DNA of 64,000 nucleotides from Trichobilharzia szidati (lineage: Eukaryota; Platyhelminthes; Trematoda; Strigeidida; Schistosomatidae). Location: positions 95,059,256-95,123,255 of the forward strand of contig OX235271.1 of the NCBI GenBank assembly GCA_944472155.2, given 5' to 3'. Of the stretch, positions 43,447 through 53,782 are shown in pieces. The notes beneath the pieces are model-generated. The model was not told where the DNA came from. It saw only the letters and a program-made list of their open reading frames with translations, and made no database searches. Position 1 is the stretch's first letter, and every line of letters begins with the position of its first letter. Made by a program: the position numbers and the translations under genes.

Positions 43447-44735
43447 GAATAGTTTCTTCAAAGGTCTTCTGAATTTTAAGCTCAACACAATATTTCCTCT
43501 ACTAACTTGAATGAATGACCGGTAAGATACTAACTAAACACATCGACTGAAAGATTTACAATGCAGAGAAAAAAACATCAATCACTAGCAAAAAAATATC
43601 ATTTTTCACAAAATCCACATCAAAACAGAATTTAGTTAGAATAATGAATTCTATGCATAATAAATTAAGAAAAAACAGTAATCTAAGCTGAAAGCCTACA
43701 AAAAAATATTTTCAGGTGAAAAAGCAGCACACCAATGACACACTACAGTCGATTATTATTATTAATCAGTTGACATTATTTATTCATCAACTGTTTTCTA
43801 TTCTTTTGACTTTTAGATAATCACCAGAAGACAGGTAAAGAAAATTGAAAGGAGAATAAATTATGCAAAAGATAATAAACACTGAACAAAGCATAAGTTT
43901 TAAGCTGATAAAAAGGGGATAGATAAGTCTAAAGCTAGAAAAAGTAAAAACAAAGTGAAGAATGGAGGAGAGAAAGAAAGACAAAAAGTAAAAAAGCGAT
44001 TCGTTTAAAAATAAACAACTGTTGATCATTACTACACACTTGGTCTTTCTGTTGTTGTTGTCATTATCATCATTGTTCTGTTTACCTGCTTGCTTGCTTG
44101 TTTGCTTGCCCAGTTTTGTTTTCCTTCTCCTCCTTCCACTACAGTTTATCACCACCTATTGATTCAGCATGAACTTATTTATCTCTAGTGAAAAGCAATT
44201 AGATAACTAACTGGATGAGTGATGAAAGGTGGGAGGGGGGATGTAGTTTTTTTATTAGAAAGGAAAACAGGAAGTTAATCATCTCTAGTGACCAGAATAA
44301 TTTTCCTAATAATAAATGAGAATTATTCATCAGTTTTTATTTTAACTATCCAGTATGATTGATCAATAGATTATGCTGGATAGTATTGAAGGAGAATTGA
44401 TAGATGAATGAATAAGGTTCATGTTAGGGATAGCTGATTCAGCATCATAGAAATAGTAATTATTACAAAAACAATAGAAAAAAATTGAAGCGATTTATTT
44501 CACTATCTAATAATAAAAATAATAATAAGTTAAAGTTTATTCAATGAAAAGGTTTTCGATTTTATGAAATCACAACCAATTGTTAATTAACTAATGAGGT
44601 AAACAAACTTATGAAAGTAAATGAAACTTTGAACCCCACGCACCCCATAAATGAACTTCCTAGGTTAGCGTGAATGATAGGAAGAAGATGATCAATAACT
44701 ATTATTATTATTACTATTATTATTATTGAACATTG
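43447..44735. other. Intergenic sequence, nothing recognised
   Basis: Low-complexity AT-rich DNA. A 122-codon minus-strand frame (43787-44155) is compositionally driven (runs of Lys/Asn and Phe/Leu) and not supported. Confidence 0.4.
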
Positions 44736-44737
44736 AA

Positions 44738-44992
44738 CGTTGGTTCATTGACCTTGGTAGCCATTGGCGGGCAACTCGAAGGCGCGAATGGTTCGATCGT
44801 GTACAAGTTCGAAGAAGACGAAAGAATACGAATAAAAGTACTATATAATTCTGTATAAAACATTTGTTTATAGACTTGTACTTATACTGACTTTAATTGC
44901 CAAACAATACAACTTCCTTCTTAAAGTACTGGTGTTTTGGAGTTAAAGTCGAGAAAGTCAAAGTAGTTATCGATTCGGAGCGTCTTCGTTAC
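44738..44992 (+). mobile_element. LTR-like repeat, copy 2
   Basis: Same sequence as 15096-15361 in opposite orientation, with tgaacattgaacgttgg at the left and cgtcttcgttaca at the right. Shared sequence continues for about 22 bp to the right (ataggaacttagggttaag). An (att)n tract abuts the left end. No matching second LTR lies nearby. Confidence 0.65.
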
Positions 44993-45164
44993 AATAGGAA
45001 CTTAGGGTTAAGTTCCTTGACAAAGTTTGTATGAGAAACATTCAGACAAGAGTGTTAGGTGTCGACAGTTGAATGAGAAGATAACTATAATAGACAAAAC
45101 CTAGATAAAGCAAGGACTGACCGAATTCTGACATAAAAAACAACAATCACAAACAAATTTCATT

Positions 45165-45470
45165 TAGAGGGCCATTAAAAACGAAGGAGTACTGGAGCAG
45201 GAACCTATTGCACACGGAAATAGATCAGACACACGCTGAGAAGACAATTGCGTATGGTCACATGCCACAGTGGAACCGAATTGAGAAACGGTGAGTTTGT
45301 CCTCTGAGGGTGATATTGAGGAAATCGTGTGAAGATTAGATGAAAGCTCATAGGCAATCGTGGAGTCAAATGAAAAAGACATCAGAGATCACAGCGAAAT
45401 GTAGATGTGCTGCTGAAACCCTAAGTTCCACTCAGAACCCAAGGGGGGAATATAGTAATAATAATAATAT
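45165..45470 (+). mobile_element. RTE/SR2-like 3' fragment, decayed
   Basis: gatcagacacacgctgagaa, then ccctaagttccactcagaac, ccaagggg and (aat)n at 45455-45470. Confidence 0.75.
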
Positions 45471-45474
45471 TGCA

Positions 45475-45925
45475 CAGATGCTTCGGTCTCATTTGGGACC
45501 CACCAGCAGCATCCGCCCTTGACCCCACCAATGACCAGACCCAAGACCTGAAATTTACAAGGCTAGCTGGCTGACTATTCAGCCACTGCGACTGAATCCA
45601 ATAGGCCATCAATTCTAACTACTGCTAATATGGGGTAACTAGTGACTAACTACAAAATGAAGTAATCTGAAGTTTTAGGGATAAGTCATGCCCAATTGGA
45701 GGATAAATGCTTTCTGATGAAAGTGGCTGGGTTGTCATCGAGCTTGCCTTGTAATTTGAAGGCCCTGAATTCAGTCAATAGTGGTGCGGTCGTGACTGAG
45801 TACTGCCGAACAGTTTTACACCAGGACGAAACAACTGTCCGGTTCCCTAACTCCAGTCAGTCCGTGATTAATCTTGAAATCAAACCAGTCCCTGCAGATC
45901 AACACTTAAAAATCAATCCTGATAT
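45475..45925. mobile_element. HH-SINE inverted pair, decayed, directly after an RTE tail
   Basis: Left arm on minus strand (ttcggtctcatttgggaccc, then ttcagccactgcgactgaat), right arm on plus strand (45700-45920) with ggctgggttgtcatcgagct, a broken hammerhead (ccgaaca..accaggacgaaacaactgtcc) and the 3' block. The insertion junction is the (aat)n tail of the RTE fragment. Confidence 0.65.
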
Positions 45926-46154
45926 CTGCTATCAAGACAAAGTGCACCAAAGTGTCTCATCGATTATATTCGCTACCATATTATACTTCTGTGTGAATTA
46001 TTTCTACTGATACGTTTAAAATGATTATTTCAGTTACTATCCAATCAGTCATTCATATAACTGTGGATCGGTAAGGTAGACAAATTAAAGAGTGTGTAGT
46101 GTACATCTGACTTCAAGAATTTATCTAACAAGTATTGGTTTTGTAGGGATTATT

Positions 46155-46600
46155 TTGTTTGAATTTAATTGAATTTTAGATTTTCCCGTCGATTGATTGG
46201 ACCGACATGTCGGATTCTTGGGCAGATGCTTCGATAATGCCTGGGCATGTAATCAGAAGTTAATTGGTGGGTGATGACTAGTAATGGAATCCAGGATGCG
46301 CATTTCGTCCTATTTGGAACTCCCCAGCATCTGCACAAGAAGCCGATATGTCAGCCTGAGACCGATCACTTTGGTCTAATCAATCGACGGGAAGATCTAA
46401 AATTAAATTAAATTAATATGACCCGTTGCACAAGAGGTGGCTCTCGTAGACCAAGTGGTCTGGTGCATAACGCTTTGGCGTTTGAAACTATGGGCGCTGG
46501 GTTCAAGCCTCGGTGGGTTCATCATCACTGCGGAATGCAGGTACATCCAGCTGACGAAAACCTAGAGGTACTGGGCAGCATTTTCTTCCTAGCTCTTTGT
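46155..46600. mobile_element. Smalpha-related foldback followed by a Smalpha head
   Basis: 46160-46201 (aattttagattttcccgtcg) pairs with 46373-46414 (cgacgggaagatctaaaatt). Inside lies a minus-strand hammerhead remnant (core changed to ctggggag). From 46430 a plus-strand Smalpha head follows: accaagtggtctggtgcata, B box gggttcaagcctcgg, then catccagctgacgaa before similarity stops near 46565. Confidence 0.72.
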
Positions 46601-46614
46601 TACTTTTCAGGAGT

Positions 46615-46810
46615 ACTCACCCACCACAAGGGTTCGGACCCAGGAGCTCTCCTTGTAACCAGAAGTTCCAGGATTCCCGCCATGGTGGTGGTTGCGTACT
46701 GGTGAAGAGTCCCAAACTGTGACCAAAAATCTGTCCAGGTCTTGCAATGGTTCCCTAACTGCCATCAGCTCATGATGAAATCCTTCAACTCGTACAATAA
46801 CCTGATATGT
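46615..46810 (+). mobile_element. HH-SINE right arm fragment
   Basis: caagggttcggacccaggag is a minus-type B box remnant (46627-46646). cttgtaaccagaagttccag, cgtactggtgaagagtccca and gttccctaactgccatcagc are plus-strand family blocks. The hammerhead is decayed. Confidence 0.6.
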
Positions 46811-47355
46811 TATCCATATTCTCTAGGATTTTGATTTTCGCTTATTCCTCCCTTTCAAACTTCTAATTTTGCAACATACTTTGCAAATATTCTGAATCTC
46901 TTACCTTTTTGAACAGTGTTCCTGTTTCCAAGCGGTAATGACTTCTGAGTGATGCTCACGGCTTATTAACTTTAGATTATGTGATATATTATTATCCGTG
47001 ATGTGTAAATTCATATATTTAGTTATTAACTGATATGAACAAATGACTTCATTGGCACTTCTATTAAATTTTGGAATACTACAACAGTACAGTATCGAAA
47101 TAAAGTTACGAAAAGGATATTCTTTGCTGACCTGTGTCTTCTTCACACTATCCAGAAATATACCTCTGATCTGAAGGACTTAAGTATATGTTATATAGTT
47201 CTGTATTTAAAGATACTGTTGCTTATTTTATCACTCTGCTAATAACTTCATTAAACCAATAAGTTGGTCACTGAGAAGTAAATAATGCTGATAAAATTCT
47301 ACGGAGTAGTTTTTTAATGCAGTAATCAACTATACATGGTTAACAATAAGTATAC
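46811..47355. other. Intergenic sequence, nothing recognised
   Basis: AT-rich without recognised features. Confidence 0.4.
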
Positions 47356-47359
47356 AATT

Positions 47360-48440
47360 ACAAACCTCATCCAACAGTTGCACGACAACGCTTCACGCCT
47401 AGTAATCCACAAAGGAAAAACTTATGGAATCCTTCGAAGTGAGAACGTGAGTTAGACAAGTTTGCCTACTATCTTCAATGATTTTCCTGATTATGGTAGA
47501 CTAAATAATTCAACAGACAGCGGAAAGCGGGGAAACAATTATAAAATTGACCCACACAAAAAATTGGAGGATCTGGACTTCGCCGATGATATATGTCTGA
47601 TTTCCCACAAACTGGAAGATATGCAAATGAAAAGCAACAAGTTGGCAGAAGAAGCATCAAAGATAGGACTTCAGGTGAACATAGAGAAAACAGAGGTGAT
47701 GATGAAGATTCCTGGCCAACAGCAACAGTAACAACAACAGACAGCAATCAGTCAGCATAAATGGGAGAAATCTGAAAGAAGCAACCTCCTTCACTGATCT
47801 ACCTACCTACCTACCAGGGAAGCATCGTTTCAACTACAGGCGGATGGAACTGGTGAGGATATCAAAGCGAGGATCGGGAAAGCAGTGCAAGCTTTCATTA
47901 CTCTCAAGTCTGTGTGGAGATCAACATCACTCAACATGAAAAATAAGATCCGGATTTTCAACTCCAATGTGACGTCAGTGCTACTATACGGATCAGAGAC
48001 TTGGCGCCGCGTCACGAAGGGCACATCGAACAAACTACACACCTTCATCAACAGCTGTCTTCGCTCAATACTCAAGATCAGATGGTCGGCCAGAGAAGAT
48101 CAGCAACAGGGATCTCTGGCAATAAGCGAACCAACCCAGCAGGAACCAACTGTGCAAGAAATATGCAGGAAGAAATGGAGGTGGATTGGCCATACTCTGA
48201 GAAAATAAAGCATCAAATGACATCACACGTCAGGCCATCACTCGAGTGGAATCCGAATGGGAAGTGGCGAGTTGGTCGTCAGCGCGAGGGTGACACGAAG
48301 GAGGTCATGCGAAGAGGAGATGAAAGCATGTGGGCAGAGGTGGAGCCAGGTGAAAAAGTTGGCGGAGGACGGAACGCAGTGGAGACGTGCGGCTGAAGCC
48401 CTATGTTCCTCTAGGAACTAAAGGAGATAATAATAATACA
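47360..48440 (+). mobile_element. RTE/SR2-like retrotransposon, 5'-truncated
   Basis: Begins at the LIQQLYDN-type segment before motif B. Motif C is intact (LDFADDICLISHKLEDMQ), followed by KIGLQVNIEKTEV. Then shifted frames with TLKSVWRSTSLNMKNKIRIF, GSETWRRVTKGTSN and [10 protein letters not shown]. Ends gttcctctaggaactaaagg with (aat)n. Confidence 0.92.
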
Positions 48441-50274
48441 GTCCTATTCAGTTTCAGATATGAACACTAATTGACTGTAAACTGTGAATATTGGTTTGCG
48501 TTTATTGACGCCAACTTTCTATGTCTAATCATTTATCAAAGTGTGGATCTACTTCAATCTGGTATTGTCAAGCTTTAAAACACTAACACTCACTAGCAGT
48601 TAGGTATTACGAAACTTGTGAAAACTTTGAAAACAATATATCACGTTTCAAAATATTAAAGACTAATTAGGAGTCGAAGTTCTAAACTGAAAAGTTGAAA
48701 TTTCTTAGCTATTTCATGAGGAACAGACTAATTAGTATAATCTTAATTCATAAAACCTGAGAAAAAAAACAAATCGTTTCATATTAATTTGTTTATTGGA
48801 TATATCCCCTACGGCAGATAGGAGGGAAGAAAGAGATGCATAAAAAATCAAGTTTCAAAACTGTCTAATTAACATCGATGTGATTATGAACAGTAAATTG
48901 TGCTAGAAACGTCATCTTGTAAATAAAAGTGAGTATATAAGTTATTGCAAAACAAATTTACTCCCCTGTCGTTTCCACCTACCTGATTGGGTAGAATGGA
49001 GGCGGTCAATTATGACTTGAATGTCCTTAGGTAGATGCTCTTAAGTAACTTTTTTGAAGTACTCAGAGAAATTGTGTATGTTAAGTGTGGCTACCTGGAG
49101 GTGTTTTATGGATTTCATAACACAACTGGAATATTTGTCGCGATCTATGCAATACTGTGCACGGAAACACTGCGCGATTGCTCTCATCATCACCTGTAAA
49201 TAATACCGCTTCACTGTATCATATATATGCAGCAAACGAATTCATATGGAATTACATACTACTAAGGGTAATCGGGTTTTATACCTCGTAGAATAGGACA
49301 GAATTATAGTATCACTCTTCACAATCCTTTCTTCAAAATATGCTTTATGTAGCGTGACACGGAAACCTAATCGACAGATAAAAAAAAACTGATTTTAAAA
49401 AGCTAAACATTAGACTAGTGGAATAATGCAGATACTGTTTAGTCCTTATCAAAAAGCATGTATTTTTATGATTAGACGTTCACTCATGCTAAGGACATTA
49501 TCGCTCAACTAATATGTTTTTTAACAATATTTTTTGTTTTGCTGAATAATTAATTTTGCTTTATATTGTCTTGCTTATATGATGCACAACTAAGTTGCGT
49601 GTTATGTGCGTTAACTTCACTGATTCGGAAGTGCAGATATTTTCATCGTATACTTCCATCATCATCATCGATTCTTCAGCTCACTGACTTTCTCTAATAA
49701 AAAGTTCGAACTCCATGTTGTTGTTTTTCTCTTCTCATGAAAGAAAAAGAAGGGGAAACTCTTCACAACAAATAAATCAGGTAAGTTAAGAAGACAACAG
49801 CAAGTGGTAATCATTGACTGCTAAAGTAAGATCATATTGATCAATGTGGACAGGATAATCTCATTGGATAATATCGTGTTTTATCTGGCCAATCAGAAAG
49901 GGGGAAATCATATTCGATCTAGGGCATGTTTTATATGCTGCAGATTGCATTTTATGATGCTGAATAAAAACGTCTTTGCAATCACATCCACCAGCTCTTT
50001 TTACATTTATGCTGCACAAGCCATTGCGATATAATAGGAAACATTTGTATTCAGTTCAGGTGTTATCAAATAAGTTTTCTTTTACTCAGTCGCCTCAAGG
50101 AGAAATAACAAATCAAAAATAGTAAATCAAAACAAAACCAGGTGTTGTGCACAAAACAATAACAGTAATAATAATAAGCGAATAAACAGAATAATCAAAA
50201 AAGATATTAATGAATTTAAACCCTCGAACATTGTTACCTTAAATCAGTAGGATGTATTCATGTAAATTAATTTA
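48441..50274. other. Intergenic sequence, nothing recognised
   Basis: AT-rich. No supported coding frame or repeat. Confidence 0.4.
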
Positions 50275-50951
50275 AACCCAGTATGGTTTATGCGAATCAC
50301 AACGGAAAGCTTGGCGAAGCCTTTCAAGTGAAGATAAGAGTTAGACAAAGCCTGCCAACTACCAACGATTAAATTCTTGATTGTAGTGGAATAGATCCTG
50401 CAACAGACCATGGGGAACGAGAAGACAGGCATAGGTCGAGCCAAGAAAAAACAAACACACTGGAAGATTTGGACATCGTGAACGACTTGTCTCCAGTGTC
50501 ACACAAACTTGAAGATGCACACACGCAAAAACAAACAAGTTGACAGGAAAGACAGCGAAGACAAGACTTCAAGTGAACATAAAGAGGAGTGAGGTGATGA
50601 AGATAACCAACCAGCAACAAACAACAAGCACTAATCATTATCATCAGTAGAAATTTGAAAGAGGTCAACTCCTTTACTTATCTGGGCAGTATTGTATCAA
50701 ATACTGGTGGCACAGATGAGGTTGTCAAGGGGGCTAGGATCCGCAAAGCGAGACAGAGCTTCAATTATCGTAAATCTGTGTGAAAATCTTGTGCATTGAG
50801 CATAAATTACAAGATTCTGGGATTTTCAAAACCACTAAAGTCGATTCATCTACATGGTCCAGAGACTTAGTGCGTGCGTTGAGAAAAAGATTTCCAACAG
50901 GATTTTCATCATGAGCTGACATTAATTAGAGAACCATTGGAAAACCTGGGA

Positions 50952-50997
50952 GTACTGGACAGCTGCTTCGTCCTAGTTTGGGACTCTTCAGCAGTAC
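50952..50997 (-). ncRNA. Hammerhead ribozyme, left arm of the dimer
   Basis: Minus strand: stem I guacug/caguac fully paired, core CUGAAGA, stem II GUCC/GGAC with 7-nt loop, GAAG in place of GAAA, helix III gcag/cugu, cleavage triplet guc. The A-to-G change at the last core position is shared with the right arm. Confidence 0.72.
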
Positions 50998-51323
50998 GAA
51001 CCCAACGGGATTCGAACCCAGGACCTTCTGGTTACAAGGCGAGCTAGCTCGTAGACCATTAAGCCACTGGGACCCGATCCAATGGCCAGCGCATGAATTC
51101 TAACTTCTGACAATTCACGACATAGCGCGACCCCTAGCCAATGTCTTCCGCGAGTATTTGTCCTCACGCCCGGCCTGCTGCACCCTACTGGTCACGACTT
51201 CGTGAATTGGCAGAAGTTAGAATTCATGCGCTGGCCATTTGGATCGGGTCCCGGTGGCTTAATGGTCTACGAGCTAGCTCGCCTTGTAACCAGAAGGTCC
51301 TGGGTTCGAATCCCGTTGGGTTC

Positions 51324-51369
51324 GTACTGCTGAAGAGTCCCAAACTAGGACGAAGCAACTGTCCAGTAC
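51324..51369 (+). ncRNA. Hammerhead ribozyme, right arm of the dimer
   Basis: Stem I guacug (51324-51329)/caguac (51364-51369), core CUGAAGA (51330-51336), stem II GUCC (51337-51340)/GGAC (51348-51351), GAAG (51352-51355), short helix III, cleavage triplet guc. Position 7 of the core is variable in active hammerheads, so CUGAAGA is acceptable. GAAG is not ideal. Confidence 0.72.
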
Positions 51370-51582
51370 TCCCAGGTTTTCCAATGGTTCTCTAACTAAT
51401 GTCAGCTCATGATGAAAATCCTGTAACCAACCAAATCCCTACAAACCAACACTTGGATTTCCAACAGGTTTCAGACTTTTGCAAATAGCTGTCTTCGCTT
51501 CATACTGAATATCAGATGGCCGGTCAGAAAGGATTAGCAAAAAGGATCTCGAGCCGGCAGGAAACCAACAAGTAACAAATAT

Positions 51583-51724
51583 TTGCAATTAATAGTGTTA
51601 TCTAAGCTGTCTGGTTTGGTTGCGGAGCTTTCGTCGTCCTTCTGGACAACGACCAACCAGCTCAGAGAACACTATTAATTGCAAATCATCCACCTGAGCT
51701 ACAAATCGTCTCTATTATTTCAAT
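51583..51724. mobile_element. 142-bp PLE-terminal hairpin insertion with 10-bp TSD
   Basis: TSD taacaaatat at 51573-51582 and 51725-51734. The first 27 bp (ttgcaattaatagtgtta...) pair with the inverted copy ending attaattgcaa near 51685; between them lie cgtccttctggac and ctggtt/aaccag stems. The end cacctgagctacaaatc matches the PLE terminus at 6010-6128. Confidence 0.75.
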
Positions 51725-52274
51725 TAACAAATATGTCAAAGGCAATGGCGGTGGAGGAGACCATTGGGTGACATCGTGCACCAGAACCTCCAGTGAGACA
51801 CGAATAAGAAACGGCGAGTTGAGATTGTGTCTGAGGGTGAACTATAAGACATCATGTGAGGAGGTGAAAGCTTATGGGAGATCGTTGAGCAAGCTAAAAG
51901 TTATTGCAGAGAACAGAGGGAAATACAGATGTACTGCTGAAGTCCTACGTTCCACTTGAAACCCAAGAGAATAGTAATGATAATAATAATAACAGTATAT
52001 GTTTACTTCAGCGTAGTGCCAAAATCCTGTTCTTACATTAATGATCTATGTTTGACTGAGAAACCGCGTAAATATGATGACATTCAAAATAAATTAGAAA
52101 GAAACCAGACACAAAGTTTCTGTGCCTTCGAATGAAGCATAAAAATTTATTATGAAGTTACCTCTAAATGTGTCACCAAACTTAATGATGAAACAAGCAC
52201 AGTCAAATATTAAAGACTGGAGAATACCACACAATTTCTACACTCATCTTCAGCTACACATCCTATCCGTTATT

Positions 52275-53335
52275 ATAACCATTATTGTTCCCTTGGGTTC
52301 TAAGTGGAACAAAGGGTTTCAACAGCACATCTCCACTTTGTTCTATTTTCTGCTATCCTCTTCAGCTAGGTCCGCGATTGCCCATAATCTCTCATCTCCT
52401 TCAACTCGCACGATCTCCTCCATGTCACCTAGAACGACCCACTCGTCGTTTCCCAACTGACTTCCACTCGAGCGATGGCTTGGCGAGCGATGTCACCCAA
52501 CGGTCTCCTCAATGTATTCCCAATCCACCTCCAATTTCTCCTACATATTTGTTGAGCAGTCGGTTCTTATTTGGTTAGCTCCCAGTTTCTTCATGCTAAT
52601 TATTTCAGGCCATTTGATCTTCAATGTGGAGTAAGTGAAGGCAGCTGTTGATAAAAGTCTGCAGCCTGTTGGAAATCCTTTTCGTGACACGCCCGCCAAA
52701 GTTTCTGACGCGTATAGAAGGGCAGACTTCACATTCCAGTTGCGTAGGTGACAGTTAGCTCTCGCCGATCATGCACATGATCCGGGGTTCGAACCCCTGA
52801 CGAAGCACACCTGATATCTATGGCCGGCCTGCAAAATTTGGGCTACCGATATCCATGCTGAAAATTCCATATTTGTACCAAAAATACTGTGTGGTTTCAA
52901 GCTATTACCAAAAATTAAATCCGAATCTTATTATTTATGCTGAGGAGTGCAGAAGACTTCCAAACTGGTTTCAGGATGATGAAGGTGTATACAGACTGTC
53001 GGATTCTGGCTGTCTTTGATATCTTCATCCGTTCCGCCTGTAGTTGAAACGACACTTCCTAAATCAGTGAAGGAGGTAAGCTCCATCAAATCTCTCTCGT
53101 TGACATTGATCTGTGCTAGATCTTGTCGCTGTTGGTTAATTATCTTCATCACTTCCTTCTCCATGTTCACTTGAAGTTCTGTCTTCGCTGCCAGCTTCTT
53201 CAGCAAGTTTGCTGGATTTTGCCTGTAAGTCTTCGAGTTTGTATGACATTAAACATAAATCATCCACGCGCGAAATTCGATTTTCTAGAGTCTTCTTATC
53301 GATCTAGTATATTCCTGTCTTCTCATTTCCCATAA
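52275..53335 (-). mobile_element. RTE/SR2-like element interrupted by a SINE
   Basis: 3' end with attattgttcccttgggttc; minus-strand pieces LQVNMEKEVMKIINQQ, ELTSFTDLGSVVSTTGGTDE. The host sequence breaks at about 52743 and resumes at about 52916 (ccgaatcttattatttatgc). Confidence 0.85.
52744..52915 (+). mobile_element. tRNA-headed SINE with a CR1-LINE-like 3' tail
   Basis: Head: tgacagttagctctcgccga, perfect palindromic B box ggggttcgaacccc (52784-52797). Tail: gctgaaaattccatatttgt, then accaaaaatactgt, matching the 3' end of the CR1-like LINE at 35189-35225. This is the classic design in which a SINE borrows its partner LINE's 3' end. Confidence 0.75.
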
Positions 53336-53344
53336 TATTCTTCT

Positions 53345-53465
53345 TAGGCTTTGAAGTTTCTGTAGCAGTTTAACGGGTTTTCTGGCGTAGGGTTACTGCC
53401 TTCACGCCCAACCCTCCCTCTTTACCCAGGCTTGGGATCGGCTAGAAAACTAGCCAGCTAGCAAA
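53345..53465 (-). mobile_element. SINE-B body fragment
   Basis: ctttgaagtttctgtagcag and cacgcccaaccctccctctt match the SINE-B body; the tRNA-like head is missing. Confidence 0.65.
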
Positions 53466-53782
53466 CTAGTCGAGGTTTTCCTATTCGTAACAGAACTGTA
53501 TTTGGATTGTATGGAGAACTCGTTTCCTTCATATACCTGAATCCTACTATACACCATGCCAATTACAATACATAGATCAGTTATGTGGTGTATTCGCTAA
53601 GTCAAACACGTTGATAGTAACTTTAAAAAACAATATAGGACTTCTCATGGTCAAGCCCATGTTTCTTTAAATATCAACAAGACATACAAAATCAAAGTAT
53701 TAAAAGTGGTGACCCAACTAGTCAACAAATGTCGAGAGATCTTTGCTACTTTTTAAATCACGGAAAATTCCGATTGTAACAT

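Larger units (their letters stand above)
50902..51455. mobile_element. HH-SINE head-to-head inverted dimer with 13-bp TSD
   Basis: Perfect TSD gatttccaacagg at 50889-50901 and 51456-51468, inside an RTE copy. Left arm 50902-51120 (minus) and right arm 51200-51419 (plus) are near-identical reverse complements. Both hold the tRNA-like head (ggcttaatggtctacgagct; B box gggttcgaatccc), hammerhead and 3' end cagctcatgatgaaaatcc. A 79-bp unpaired middle (51121-51199) and a single-copy 35-bp right tail complete the unit. Youngest looking copy in the window. Confidence 0.93.
50275..51995 (+). mobile_element. RTE/SR2-like element interrupted by two nested insertions
   Basis: Host segments 50275-50901, 51456-51582 and 51725-51995 together follow the element order from LGEAFQVK-type sequence near motif B to the gttccacttgaaacccaaga end with (aat)n. 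Frames are heavily broken. The nested inserts are 50902-51455 (HH-SINE dimer) and 51583-51724 (PLE hairpin), each with its own TSD. Confidence 0.85.

Noticed and set aside
43787..44155. 122-codon minus-strand gene
   Set aside because: Low-complexity composition, no start context, no splice signals and no family resemblance.
51237..51325. tRNA gene on the plus strand
   Set aside because: Box A and box B spacing is tRNA-like, but the same segment recurs many times attached to hammerheads and in inverted pairs; it is the head of HH-SINE.
52744..52800. tRNA gene (strong B box ggggttcgaacccc)
   Set aside because: No acceptor stem or full cloverleaf could be formed; the sequence continues into a LINE-like tail, so it is a SINE head.
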